A stretch of DNA of 9,136 nucleotides from Myxococcales bacterium. GTDB taxonomy: Bacteria > Myxococcota_A > Polyangia > Fen-1088. Shown here piece by piece: positions 1 through 6,856 of this stretch (the first letter of the stretch is position 1; every line of letters starts with the position of its first letter). The stretch spans positions 23,713 to 32,848 of the forward strand of contig PMZX01000361.1 of NCBI GenBank assembly GCA_003170035.1, read 5' to 3'. The translations under genes were made by a program, and so were the position numbers. The notes under the pieces are model-generated. The model did no database searches. It saw nothing but the letters and a program-made list of their open reading frames with translations, and was not told where the DNA came from.

Positions 1-2
1 TG

Positions 3-518
3 CTCATGGGCATAGCGATTGCGCTCTGGCGTCGCGCACACCCGCCGCGGCCCGGTTGGTTGATACCGATACTGAAGCTGGCGTTCGGTGTGGTAGCCAT
101 TGCGTCGATCTCGTGGGGGCCTCCCATTGAGACGCAGTCGAAGAATGTCGTATGGCAGTTCTTCGCCACGGCTGGGGGTTTCGCGCTCATCCTCGACGCC
201 GTCCTCCCACTCGGGCGCAATCCCATCTCCTGGGTTCTTTCCCGGCGGCCCCTGGTTTGGCTGGGGAAGCTCACCTACGGACTGTACGTGTACCATATCC
301 TGGGCCTGCAATTCGGCGGCATGCTGGTTGATTGGATGCAACGACGCCACTGGGTCGAGGCACAAGCGGCGTCGCTTGTGCTGCGATCTGTGGTTTCGTT
401 CGCGCTCACGGTGACCGTTGCCGCCATTTCGTACCGATTCTTCGAGTCGTTCTTCCTTCGAATGAAGGACAAGTTCAGTCGGGTCAAGTCGCGGCCGGTT
501 CGCAATTCCCTGGCGTAG
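3..518 (+). CDS. Acyltransferase-3 (OafA/YrhL-like) membrane protein, C-terminal part
   Basis: This is the C-terminal part of an integral membrane O-acyltransferase. Such enzymes move acyl groups, often acetyl, onto sugars of surface polysaccharide, lipopolysaccharide or lipids at the cytoplasmic membrane. The reading frame is open to the left edge (the codon before the first ATG at 6 is CTC), so the true start and the catalytic N-terminal half lie outside the window. Counting from that ATG, hydrophobic segments fall near residues 20-36, 48-66, 86-105 and 122-142. The segment RPLVWLGKLTYGLYVYH (81-97) is the characteristic late motif of the family, and the ending SYRFFESFFLRMKDKF (142-157) matches the usual E-x-P-F-L-R-L-K-type tail. 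The stop is TAG at 516-518. The substrate cannot be told from this fragment, and the following gene is separated by 388 bases, so it is probably not in the same operon. Confidence 0.88.
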   Translation, partial: LMGIAIALWRRAHPPRPGWLIPILKLAFGVVAIASISWGPPIETQSKNVVWQFFATAGGFALILDAVLPLGRNPISWVLSRRPLVWLGKLTYGLYVYHILGLQFGGMLVDWMQRRHWVEAQAASLVLRSVVSFALTVTVAAISYRFFESFFLRMKDKFSRVKSRPVRNSLA

Positions 519-745
519 ATCCCTCAATCGCAGTCAATGTGGCGAGGCGTGATCCACGCATGCGTCCTACGACGGCTTTCATCACCGCCGCAGCAGCCGA
601 TTGCCCCTCCCTCTAAGCGCTCGAAAGGTGGAGCGGTGGAAAAAAGCCCCGTTTCCTTCCTATCGCACCACGCCCCAATTCGTCTGAGCACGGAGGCTGC
701 TTCAACTGCGTCCGGTCCAGTTTGACTTCGCCCGCAGCCGGGAGT
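519..745. other. Gene-free stretch after the acyltransferase gene
   Basis: No convincing coding region was found on either strand; the short open frames here lack family resemblance. Two weak hairpins are visible: GCGTG-ATC-CACGC at 547-559, and CGCTC (618-622) pairing with GAGCG (631-635). The second is followed by GTGGAAAAAAG rather than a T-tract, so neither is a convincing intrinsic terminator for the acyltransferase gene. The right end of this stretch carries the possible promoter listed separately. Confidence 0.5.
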
Positions 746-750
746 AGCAA
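722..750 (+). promoter_or_regulatory. Possible sigma-70-type promoter for the riboswitch leader
   Basis: TTGACT at 722-727 matches the -35 consensus at five of six positions. A 17-base spacer separates it from TAGCAA at 745-750, a weak -10 element matching three of six positions. The predicted transcription start, about 756-758, falls at the 5' edge of the riboswitch fold, which fits. The poor -10 element keeps this tentative. Confidence 0.35.
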
Positions 751-751
751 T

Positions 752-870
752 CTGAGCGCCGAATCCGGTTTCGCCGGAACGGGGGAACCGAATCGTTGTG
801 GGGCGAAGTGCAGCCAGCACCGGGGGACCGCCTCCTCCCGAGCCCGTCAGCTAACCTCGTAGGCAGAAGA
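752..870 (+). promoter_or_regulatory. c-di-AMP riboswitch (ydaO/yuaA class)
   Basis: The leader carries the highly conserved blocks of the ydaO/yuaA riboswitch, which binds cyclic di-AMP. In order they are GCCGAATCCGG (758-768) opening a small CCGG-TTTCG-CCGG hairpin (765-777), GGGGGAACC (781-789), GGGGCGAA (800-807), and the near-invariant CGTCAGCTAACCTCGTAGG (845-863). The closing stem can form between GCC at 758-760 and GGC at 862-864. In Bacillus this element controls kimA (ydaO) and other potassium or osmotic genes, and ligand binding lowers expression. The gene directly downstream is a KimA-like potassium transporter, which matches the known logic: c-di-AMP rises when potassium is plentiful and shuts uptake down. 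The boundaries are approximate to a few bases. No T-rich intrinsic terminator follows, so how binding is converted into repression is unclear. Confidence 0.94.
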
Positions 871-891
871 GGCCCCGAAGGACGGGGGGCC
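871..891 (+). promoter_or_regulatory. GC-rich hairpin between riboswitch and kimA start
   Basis: GGCCCC (871-876) can pair with GGGGCC (886-891). Alternatively CCCCG (873-877) pairs with CGGGG (883-887) around a loop AAGGA (878-882). The hairpin starts a few bases after the 3' strand of the riboswitch closing stem and is the best candidate for the expression platform. No T-run follows (GGTCAAGAAAGCTGA leads into the ATG), so it is not a standard intrinsic terminator. The purine-rich loop resembles a Shine-Dalgarno sequence but lies about 24 bases from the start codon, too far for ordinary initiation. Confidence 0.4.
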
Positions 892-906
892 GGTCAAGAA
901 AGCTGA

Positions 907-2961
907 ATGAGTAGTCACGAGACGACCGGGCCGGAAGACAAGGCGTCCCTGCTGGAGACGGGGTGGCGGGTCATGGTGGGTCGCCCGCGGGATTTCAAGG
1001 ATCCTGGTGTCTTCCACAAGATCTCGCTGATTGCATTCTTGGCCTGGGTGGGCATGGGCGCCGACGGGTTGTCATCCTCGGCCTACGGCCCTGACGAGTC
1101 TTTCCGCTCCCTGCTCGAACACGGCAACACCACTTACCTGGCGGTGTTCATGGCACTGGCCACCGCATTGACCGTGTTCGTGATGTCCTACGCGTATAGC
1201 CGCATCATTGAACACTTCCCCACTGGCGGCGGCGGCTACGTGGTGGCGAGCAAGTTGCTTGGCGAAAAGTCCGGCCTTCTCTCCGGCTCGGCGCTGCTCG
1301 TCGATTACATCCTGACCATCACCGTTTCCATTGCATCGGGCGGTGATGCCGTCTTCAACATGCTGCCGCTGAGCTACCACACCTGGAAGTTGCCCCTGGA
1401 GTTTGTCGTCATCACGCTTCTCATCGTCCTCAACATACGGGGCGTGAAGGAGTCGGTGACGCCGCTGGTGCCGGTCTTCATGGTTTTCGTGGTCACGCAC
1501 CTAGCGCTGATTCTCGGCGGTCTCGGATCGCACATCGGTCACGCGCCCGAGGTGGCCGCCAACCTCACCCACGAATTCTCGCAAAGCATCCACAGCTACG
1601 GTGTATTCGGCGTGTTCGTTATCTTCATGACCGCCTACTCACGAGGCGCCGGCACCTATACTGGCATCGAAGCCGTGTCGAACGGCCTGCAGATGATGCG
1701 CGAGCCACGGGTGGCCACGGGCAAGCGCACCATGGTCTATCTTTCCGCGTCGCTCGCCTTTACGGCGGGCGGCATCTTGCTCTGCTACCTCCTGTTCGGC
1801 ATCCGTCCGCAAGAGGGCAAGACCCTGAACGGCGTGCTGATAGAGGCCTTCGCCGCGAACTGGCATCTATTCGGCTTGCCAGTCGGTAAAGGTTTTGTTG
1901 TCGTCGCACTGGCGTCGGAGGGCGCGCTGCTTTTCGTAGCGGCGCAGACCGGTTTCATCGATGGGCCGCGGGTCATGTCCAACATGGCGATCGATTCATG
2001 GCTGCCTCGGCGCTTTGCATCCCTGTCCGATCGCTTGACCACCAAAGACGGCGTCGTGTTGCTCGGTCTGGCGGCCATCTCCCTGCTCCTCTTCACCCAC
2101 GGCAACGTGGATGCGTTGGTGACCATGTACGCCATCAACGTGTTCATTACGTTCTCTCTCTCTCAGCTCGGTATGTGCCGTTTCTGGCTGCGCGAGCGGT
2201 CTCGCGATGCGAAGTGGGGACGTCACATCCTGGTTCACGTGATCGGACTGGTCATGTGCCTGTCGATCCTGACCTTCACCATCGTCCTCAAGTTCTCGCA
2301 GGGTGCCTGGCTGACCCTCTTGGTGACCACCGCCCTCATCGTGGTGTGCCTGCTGGTCAAGTCCCACTACCGCGAGGTCTCCCGGCAACTGGCCCTACTC
2401 GACGCTGACCTGAGCAACCTGGTGGGGCTCGATGGCAACGGGGGCGAGCCGGATCCCAGCAAGCCCACCGCGGTCCTCCTGGTGGCAAAGTACGGAGGTC
2501 TGGGCGTGCACTCCATGCTGTCCATCCAGCGCACCTACCCCGGATACTTCGCCAACCTAGTGTTCGTCTCGGTGGCCGTGCACGACACCGGGACGTTCAA
2601 GGGCGCCGCCGAGGTCGCTTCGCTGCGCCTCCGCGTCGAGGAAACCCTGCAAAAATATGTGGCTCTCGCCAAGAGCCTGGGCTGGAACTCCAGTTACCGA
2701 ATGGCCGAAGGGTTGGACGCGGTGTACGAGGCCAGCCGTCTGTGCATCAGGATCGCCGACGAATTTCCCCGCGTCGTGTTTTTTGCCGGCAAGCTCATCT
2801 GGAAGCGTGAGACCTGGCTACAGCGAATCCTGCACAACGAAACGGCCTACCAGGTCGAACGCCGCCTGCACTGGAAGGGCCTGGCCATGGCTGTGCTGCC
2901 AGTCCGCGTAGGCGACGACGCCCGCAGCGCGCCGCTGATGCCACGACAGAAATCCGGCTGA
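907..2961 (+). CDS. kimA: KimA-like potassium transporter (APC superfamily) with C-terminal USP-like domain
   Basis: This 684-residue inner-membrane protein probably imports K+ with protons. Residues 1-37 are cytoplasmic. About twelve membrane segments lie between 38 and 484 (near 38-58, 77-97, 124-144, 162-177, 186-206, 232-250, 275-296, 328-348, 383-397, 404-421, 440-461 and 466-484). A soluble domain (about 520-670) corresponds to the universal-stress-like domain of Bacillus KimA. The positions I recall as K+-coordinating there (Asp36, Tyr43, Asp117, Thr121, Thr230) align with Asp53 and Tyr60 in GADGLSSSAYGPDE, Asp133 and Thr137 in LLVDYILT, and Thr252 in TGIEAVSNG, with the same spacing inside the first two motifs. 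A c-di-AMP riboswitch directly upstream supports the assignment. ATG at 907 follows an in-frame TGA (904-906), so no earlier start is possible; the Shine-Dalgarno is weak, and ATG at 973 is an alternative. A general amino-acid permease is the less likely reading. Confidence 0.92.
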   Translation: MSSHETTGPEDKASLLETGWRVMVGRPRDFKDPGVFHKISLIAFLAWVGMGADGLSSSAYGPDESFRSLLEHGNTTYLAVFMALATALTVFVMSYAYSRIIEHFPTGGGGYVVASKLLGEKSGLLSGSALLVDYILTITVSIASGGDAVFNMLPLSYHTWKLPLEFVVITLLIVLNIRGVKESVTPLVPVFMVFVVTHLALILGGLGSHIGHAPEVAANLTHEFSQSIHSYGVFGVFVIFMTAYSRGAGTYTGIEAVSNGLQMMREPRVATGKRTMVYLSASLAFTAGGILLCYLLFGIRPQEGKTLNGVLIEAFAANWHLFGLPVGKGFVVVALASEGALLFVAAQTGFIDGPRVMSNMAIDSWLPRRFASLSDRLTTKDGVVLLGLAAISLLLFTHGNVDALVTMYAINVFITFSLSQLGMCRFWLRERSRDAKWGRHILVHVIGLVMCLSILTFTIVLKFSQGAWLTLLVTTALIVVCLLVKSHYREVSRQLALLDADLSNLVGLDGNGGEPDPSKPTAVLLVAKYGGLGVHSMLSIQRTYPGYFANLVFVSVAVHDTGTFKGAAEVASLRLRVEETLQKYVALAKSLGWNSSYRMAEGLDAVYEASRLCIRIADEFPRVVFFAGKLIWKRETWLQRILHNETAYQVERRLHWKGLAMAVLPVRVGDDARSAPLMPRQKSG

Positions 2962-2994
2962 TCCAGGATCAATGGAGTAACCTCCGACTGCGCC

Positions 2995-4389
2995 ATGAGT
3001 ACCCGACGCAGCAAGCGGCCTGACGGCCACCTCGGCCGTGGCTTGCTCGTGTCGATCCTTTTGCACGCGCAGGTGATTCTGCCCCTCGTCATCTTGGCTT
3101 CCGTGTATGGCAAACGCGAGTCGAACGAGGTGGACTTGAGCTTCGAGCCGGTCAAGGAAAACGAACTGCCGGCCGGGCTCCCAGCGGTCGAGGAACCCGC
3201 GCCGCCTGAGAAGCGCCCGCGTGACAAGAAGACGCAAGAACTCGCCCAGTCGGAGAAGCAGCCCGAGCCCGAAATCGAAGTGCCCCCACCCGAAAAGCTG
3301 CCCCCCATGCCGAAGCCGCCGGAGACGCCACTTGCGCAGCTTCCACCTCCCAAGCCGCAAGAGCCGCCCCAGCCGCCGCCCGAGCAGCTTCACCAGAAGA
3401 TCGTCGAACTCGACATGGGCAAGGACGTGGAGGCGCCCGAGAACGCCAAGTACTTGGCCGAGAAGAACAACCGGACCGAGAATGAGACCCGCGCACGCGA
3501 GACCAACCTGGAACGAGAACAGGCCGGCCAGGAAGCACACCCGTCGGACCAGGAGGACAAGATCGCCGGGCTGGAGGATCGCGCGGCACGGCCCGAGAAG
3601 CGGGCAGGCCAGGCAGGCGAACGCGTCCTGCCCGAGTCTTTCCGTTCGGAGGCGCCAGGCAAGGCGACCCTGTCCATGCGCAGCCCGCGCCAAAGCGTGG
3701 AACCGGAAGCCCTCTCTCCCGACGGGATGCGTTTTGTGCCAGATGAGGAACGACGCATGTCGCGCAGCACGGACGGCGGGCCCGGCGCACGCCTGCGCCT
3801 GACTCGCAGGCAGTACGAGTCCGTATTCGGCACCGACGCCGAGGCCGCAGCGGCGCTGGCCAAGGCCGAACGGTCCAAGCACAAGGGCAAGTTCGCCGAG
3901 CGGCGCGAGCGGGTGCGCTCCGCGCTCGAGAACTTCATAACCGAGGTCAAGCCTGGCAACCAGACCGCGCTCAACACACGCGCGGTGCCCTTCGCTCAGT
4001 TCATCACGCGCATGCATCGAAAGATCCACGAACTGTGGGCCTTCGGTTTCATGGCAGGCCTGGACAACAAGTCGGCCAGCCTGCCGCTCAACAACCCCAG
4101 CCTGCTGGCCAAGCTGGAAATCGTTCTCGACGGCCAGGGAAATGTGGACCGCGTGGCCGTGGTGCGATCGTCGGGGTTGACCATCTACGACAGCGCGGCC
4201 ATCGACGTCGTCTACAGCGCCGCGCCCTACCCCGCCCCGCCGCCGACCATCCTATCCGGCAACGGCAAGGTCTACATCCATTGGACCTTTCATCGCAATG
4301 AAGAGGCCTGCGGCACCGCGGGCGTGGACTATTTCATCCTGAACAACGGCCCCAAGAGCAGTGAAAAGGCCGAAAAACACTCCGGGTGA
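2995..4389 (+). CDS. TonB-family energy transducer, myxobacterial type
   Basis: This 464-residue protein is predicted to be anchored in the inner membrane and to reach across the periplasm, passing proton-motive-force energy to an outer-membrane transporter or machine. A basic N-terminus is followed by one membrane segment (about 16-38), then a Pro/Glu/Lys-rich spacer (about 54-132) and a charged region. The segment YLAEKNNRTENETRARETNL (153-172) resembles a block I associate with myxobacterial TonB-like proteins. A second charged region (about 265-320) precedes GNQTALNTRAVPFAQFITRM (321-340). The TonB C-terminal domain (about 335-437) includes LEIVLDGQGNVDRVAVVRSSG (374-394), YDSAAIDVV and PYPAPPPTI, and ends in NGKVYIHWTFHRNE. 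The protein is longer than classical TonB (about 240 residues) because of the inserted regions. ATG at 2995 has GGAG at 2974-2977, rather far upstream. It lies 33 bases after kimA and is probably co-transcribed. No ExbB/ExbD genes or partner receptor are in the window. Confidence 0.88.
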   Translation: MSTRRSKRPDGHLGRGLLVSILLHAQVILPLVILASVYGKRESNEVDLSFEPVKENELPAGLPAVEEPAPPEKRPRDKKTQELAQSEKQPEPEIEVPPPEKLPPMPKPPETPLAQLPPPKPQEPPQPPPEQLHQKIVELDMGKDVEAPENAKYLAEKNNRTENETRARETNLEREQAGQEAHPSDQEDKIAGLEDRAARPEKRAGQAGERVLPESFRSEAPGKATLSMRSPRQSVEPEALSPDGMRFVPDEERRMSRSTDGGPGARLRLTRRQYESVFGTDAEAAAALAKAERSKHKGKFAERRERVRSALENFITEVKPGNQTALNTRAVPFAQFITRMHRKIHELWAFGFMAGLDNKSASLPLNNPSLLAKLEIVLDGQGNVDRVAVVRSSGLTIYDSAAIDVVYSAAPYPAPPPTILSGNGKVYIHWTFHRNEEACGTAGVDYFILNNGPKSSEKAEKHSG

Positions 4390-4420
4390 GACTGCATCCA
4401 GCCGTGCACCCTGTGTCGCG
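4390..4420. other. Short convergent spacer between TonB-type and SpoIID-like genes
   Basis: Two genes end tail to tail here with 31 bases between their stop codons. No stable hairpin with a T-tract is visible on either strand, so no intrinsic terminator can be called. Transcription from either side may run into the neighbouring gene or be stopped by Rho. Confidence 0.5.
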
Positions 4421-6082
4421 CTACCACAACTTTCGCAGCGCCGTCGCCGGATAGTAGTGGCGCAGGATTTCCCGATACCTCTTGCCGGCCTCCGCCATTC
4501 CCACGGCGCCGGTCTGGCACATGCCCACGCCGTGGCCGAAGCCCGCGCCCCGAAAGATCGCGCCGCCATCCTTGAATTCGACCACAAATAGCGAGCTGCG
4601 CAGCCCGCCGAAGGCCTGGCGGATGCGCAACTCGCCGCGGATGGTCTCGCTGCGGGCAGAGCCCACCACGCGCACCGCGAGCGCGCGCCCTGACACTCCT
4701 CGCTGCGGTACCTCGATGGTCCGGATCTCACCCAGATGGTAGCCGCCGAGCAGCTTGTCCAGCTCGGCGGCGGTCCGCCTCACCGTCCAGCGAAAGCGGT
4801 CGCCGGCCCCGAGGTGGGCCTGGCCACAATACGCAACCGGCGGCTGGTCGACGAAACGCGCGACGTTCTGTGCGCTCACGCCTGCAGCAAAGACGTCGGG
4901 CCGTCCAGCGAGCGGCGCGGGCGCATCGCGATGGCCGCGCAGAGCCGCCAACGCGGGCATGTCGGGCCAGACGTTCTCGTTGTGCTCGGTGTGGCCACCA
5001 CAATTGGCCGAGTACACGGTGTCGGCCAGGTCTTTGCCGTCCGCGGTGAACAGCACCTCGCCGCGGGTCGCGGCGACGGCGGCCGTGGTCCGCGGCGTCT
5101 CGTGGCCCGCCCCCAAATAGACCTGGCAGTGCGTCTGCGAGCACAGCCGGAAGGGATCGCCGATGTGCCGCGTGCCGATCTTGGTCAGAAGCTCGCCTCG
5201 CGCGGCTACCGCCTGCGCCTTGAGCGCCTCCTCGGGCGCATTGGGGAAGATCTCGGCCGGAAGCAGACCGGCCAGGAAACGATCCTCGGGCAAGGCATTG
5301 ACCACCGCCAGGCTGCCGTTGCGGTCCAGGGTCACGTACAACTTGCCGAAGTAGGCGCCTGACACCTTGCTTGCGGCCTTTCCCGCCGTGCCTTCCGCCT
5401 CCACCTGCAGTGGGCTGTCCCCGCCTGCCACGAACCACAGCACGCCCTCGTTGCGCACGTGCATGCCGGTCCTGCCGCCCACCGCTTCCAATTGCCCATG
5501 CGGGCGATCAACCAGCTCGGTGAACACCCCGGGGCTGGCCAGGGTGGCCTTGCGACCCAAGACCTCGAAAGCTCGCTCGGCCTCCTCGGGCTTGCTGTAA
5601 GGGCCCACCACCACCAGGACTTCACGCCGGTCCAAGACCTCGCCACCCACGCCAAACACCGTGCCCTGCTCGAAACGATTTGGATTCTCACCCAATTCTT
5701 TCCATCGCTTGACCTCGGCGTCGGCTTCTCCCCCTTGTCCCGGCTTCCCGCGCCACACCACAGCCCAGTGTTTCAGCTTGGCCGGCACGGTGGTTGAGGC
5801 GCGCACTTGCCAGGAGTCCTCGCCGCGGACCTCGGCGCTGCCCTCCCCTTCGGGGAAGAGGCGCAAGCCGCCCGACGGGCCGGCGCTGATGGTCACCCGC
5901 GCGAGGCCCTCGGCGATGGCCACCGGCACCACGGGGAAGCCCTGCTTGGTGAAACGAAACTCGGCCGAGTAGATCGCGCGCAGCTTGTCCGCACCCGAGA
6001 ACTCGTCAGCCGCGTAGATCGGCGTCGCCCAGGCAACCAGGGCCCATCCGACGATCATCCGTTGCACGTAAGGCCCGTTCAT
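4421..6082 (-). CDS. Secreted SpoIID/LytB-domain protein, probable peptidoglycan-acting
   Basis: This is a 553-residue exported protein with a SpoIID domain, a family whose Bacillus founder is a lytic transglycosylase acting on glycan strands stripped of stem peptides. Residues 1-24 (ending WATPIYA) are a signal peptide with cleavage before ADEF. Residues about 148-178 (EVLVVVGPYSKPEEAERAF) look like a SPOR-type fold, which would bind denuded glycan; this is inference. The SpoIID domain runs from about 241 to 548. It includes AEIFPNAPEEALKAQAVAARG (276-296) with the family's catalytic Glu position (Glu277), a C-S-Q-T-H-C cluster (314-319), NCGGHTEHNENVW (360-372) and GFGHGVGMCQTGA (514-526), and ends with the usual EILRHYYPAT. 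The start at 6082 was chosen because it gives a clean signal peptide and overlaps the upstream CPBP stop by ATGA; the frame stays open further upstream inside that gene. SpoIID proteins also occur outside endospore formers, so a sporulation role is not implied. Confidence 0.88.
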   Translation of the reverse strand: MNGPYVQRMIVGWALVAWATPIYAADEFSGADKLRAIYSAEFRFTKQGFPVVPVAIAEGLARVTISAGPSGGLRLFPEGEGSAEVRGEDSWQVRASTTVPAKLKHWAVVWRGKPGQGGEADAEVKRWKELGENPNRFEQGTVFGVGGEVLDRREVLVVVGPYSKPEEAERAFEVLGRKATLASPGVFTELVDRPHGQLEAVGGRTGMHVRNEGVLWFVAGGDSPLQVEAEGTAGKAASKVSGAYFGKLYVTLDRNGSLAVVNALPEDRFLAGLLPAEIFPNAPEEALKAQAVAARGELLTKIGTRHIGDPFRLCSQTHCQVYLGAGHETPRTTAAVAATRGEVLFTADGKDLADTVYSANCGGHTEHNENVWPDMPALAALRGHRDAPAPLAGRPDVFAAGVSAQNVARFVDQPPVAYCGQAHLGAGDRFRWTVRRTAAELDKLLGGYHLGEIRTIEVPQRGVSGRALAVRVVGSARSETIRGELRIRQAFGGLRSSLFVVEFKDGGAIFRGAGFGHGVGMCQTGAVGMAEAGKRYREILRHYYPATALRKLW

Positions 6083-6651
6083 CTCATCTCGTGTGCAGAG
6101 AGAAAGCGCAGATTGAGGAAATTCACCGTGAAGTGCGCGACGACCGGCCCGGCCAGGTCGCCCGACCAGAGAAAAAGCTGTCCGAACACGAGGCCTGCGA
6201 CGAACGAAGAAACGGTCCACGGCAAGAAGCGGAGCTTCGGCCCCACGTGGAGCAGGGCGAAGACCAGGCTCGACCCGGAGAGGCCGATGGCTGGCAAGAG
6301 AGCCCCCCGGAAGAAGATCTCTTCGCCCAGCGCGGAGGCCACGGCCAACACCGCCACCTCGGCGTCAGGCAGCGGCCCGAGCATGGCGCGCATATCGCGA
6401 TGAAGCGAACGTGCCCATTCGAACCTATGAACCGCGAGCCGCGATGCGAACACGTAGCCAAGCCCGATGAGGACTCCAGCAACGATGCCAAGTAGAGTCT
6501 GGCTGTCTTCGCGCCCCGCCAGACGCCACATGCTGGCGTCGCCACGCCAGGTCGACCAGGCCACGCCGGCAGAGGCCAGTGCGAGATACAGTGTCAGCAC
6601 CAGGCCTGCGCGGGACCAGCTTCTGGCCGCCTCTGCCATGACGTGCAACAT
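6079..6651 (-). CDS. CPBP-family intramembrane metalloprotease
   Basis: This 190-residue multi-pass protein belongs to the CPBP (Abi/Rce1-like) family of membrane-embedded proteases. Hydrophobic segments lie near residues 15-33, 52-70, 96-109, 122-136, 146-162 and 165-183. The three family motifs are present: EEIFFRG (110-116, the Glu-Glu-x3-Arg motif), FALLH (131-135) and HFTVN (173-177). Together they supply the Glu and His residues and the Asn expected at the active site, so the enzyme looks intact. Bacterial members have been tied to bacteriocin immunity, prenyl-protein-like processing or envelope regulation; the substrate here is unknown. The last codons overlap the start of the SpoIID-like gene (ATGA), which indicates translational coupling. 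ATG at 6651 is used; ATG at 6639 (residue 5) is equally possible, and neither has a good Shine-Dalgarno sequence. Confidence 0.88.
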   Translation of the reverse strand: MLHVMAEAARSWSRAGLVLTLYLALASAGVAWSTWRGDASMWRLAGREDSQTLLGIVAGVLIGLGYVFASRLAVHRFEWARSLHRDMRAMLGPLPDAEVAVLAVASALGEEIFFRGALLPAIGLSGSSLVFALLHVGPKLRFLPWTVSSFVAGLVFGQLFLWSGDLAGPVVAHFTVNFLNLRFLSAHEMR

Positions 6652-6856
6652 ACCAGCAATTTCAAAATGGCAGGGCCGGCCGTGCGCAAAGAATTCATCG
6701 CGTCATGGTCCGATGCGTTACCAACAGATCCAAATAGTCTTTTGTTTTCAATATCATGGGGGATGACCATGTGCGTTATGAACAGACGAAGCCGCATTGT
6801 TAATGAGCTCATTTCCGCCGTTGGCCCGACGCTGTCATGGTAAATGTTCTTCGTCG
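6652..6856. promoter_or_regulatory. Divergent intergenic region between CPBP and metallopeptidase genes
   Basis: This 205-base region must hold promoters for both divergent genes and is visibly richer in A/T than its surroundings around 6728-6757. TATCAT at 6752-6757 matches a -10 element at five of six positions on the + strand, but no good -35 sequence lies at the proper distance. A short inverted repeat, CATGG (6755-6759) and CCATG (6767-6771) with a seven-base spacer, overlaps it and could be an operator or chance. On the - strand TTGAAA (reverse of 6746-6751) is a possible -35 without a matching -10. No start sites can be assigned. Confidence 0.3.

Noticed and set aside
639..650. A-tract followed by GCCCC, resembling half of a minus-strand terminator (GGGGCTTTTTT)
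   Set aside because: No complementary GCCCC arm exists at a suitable distance, and no minus-strand gene ends here.
524..820. Minus-strand 98-codon frame across the gene-free region and riboswitch
   Set aside because: No family resemblance, overlaps the well-supported riboswitch, and composition is typical of chance frames in high-GC DNA.
877..882. GAAGGA as the Shine-Dalgarno of the KimA-like gene
   Set aside because: It is about 24 bases from the ATG at 907, and an in-frame TGA at 904-906 rules out an earlier start. It is more likely part of the leader hairpin.
2818..4029. Long minus-strand open frame (403 codons) opposite the TonB-type gene
   Set aside because: Its product is a low-complexity Leu/Arg/Gly-rich mirror of the Pro/Glu/Lys-rich spacer and shows no family motif. 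The + strand frame has a clear TonB domain and membrane anchor.
6083..6220. N-terminal extension of the SpoIID-like frame by 46 codons
   Set aside because: It lies wholly inside the CPBP coding sequence, reads as Arg-rich sequence without similarity, and would place the signal peptide internally. The ATG at 6082 with ATGA overlap is the better start.
6594..6843. Short frames on both strands in the divergent region between the CPBP and metallopeptidase genes
   Set aside because: They overlap the start of the CPBP gene and the likely promoters, and lack recognisable motifs or ribosome-binding sites.
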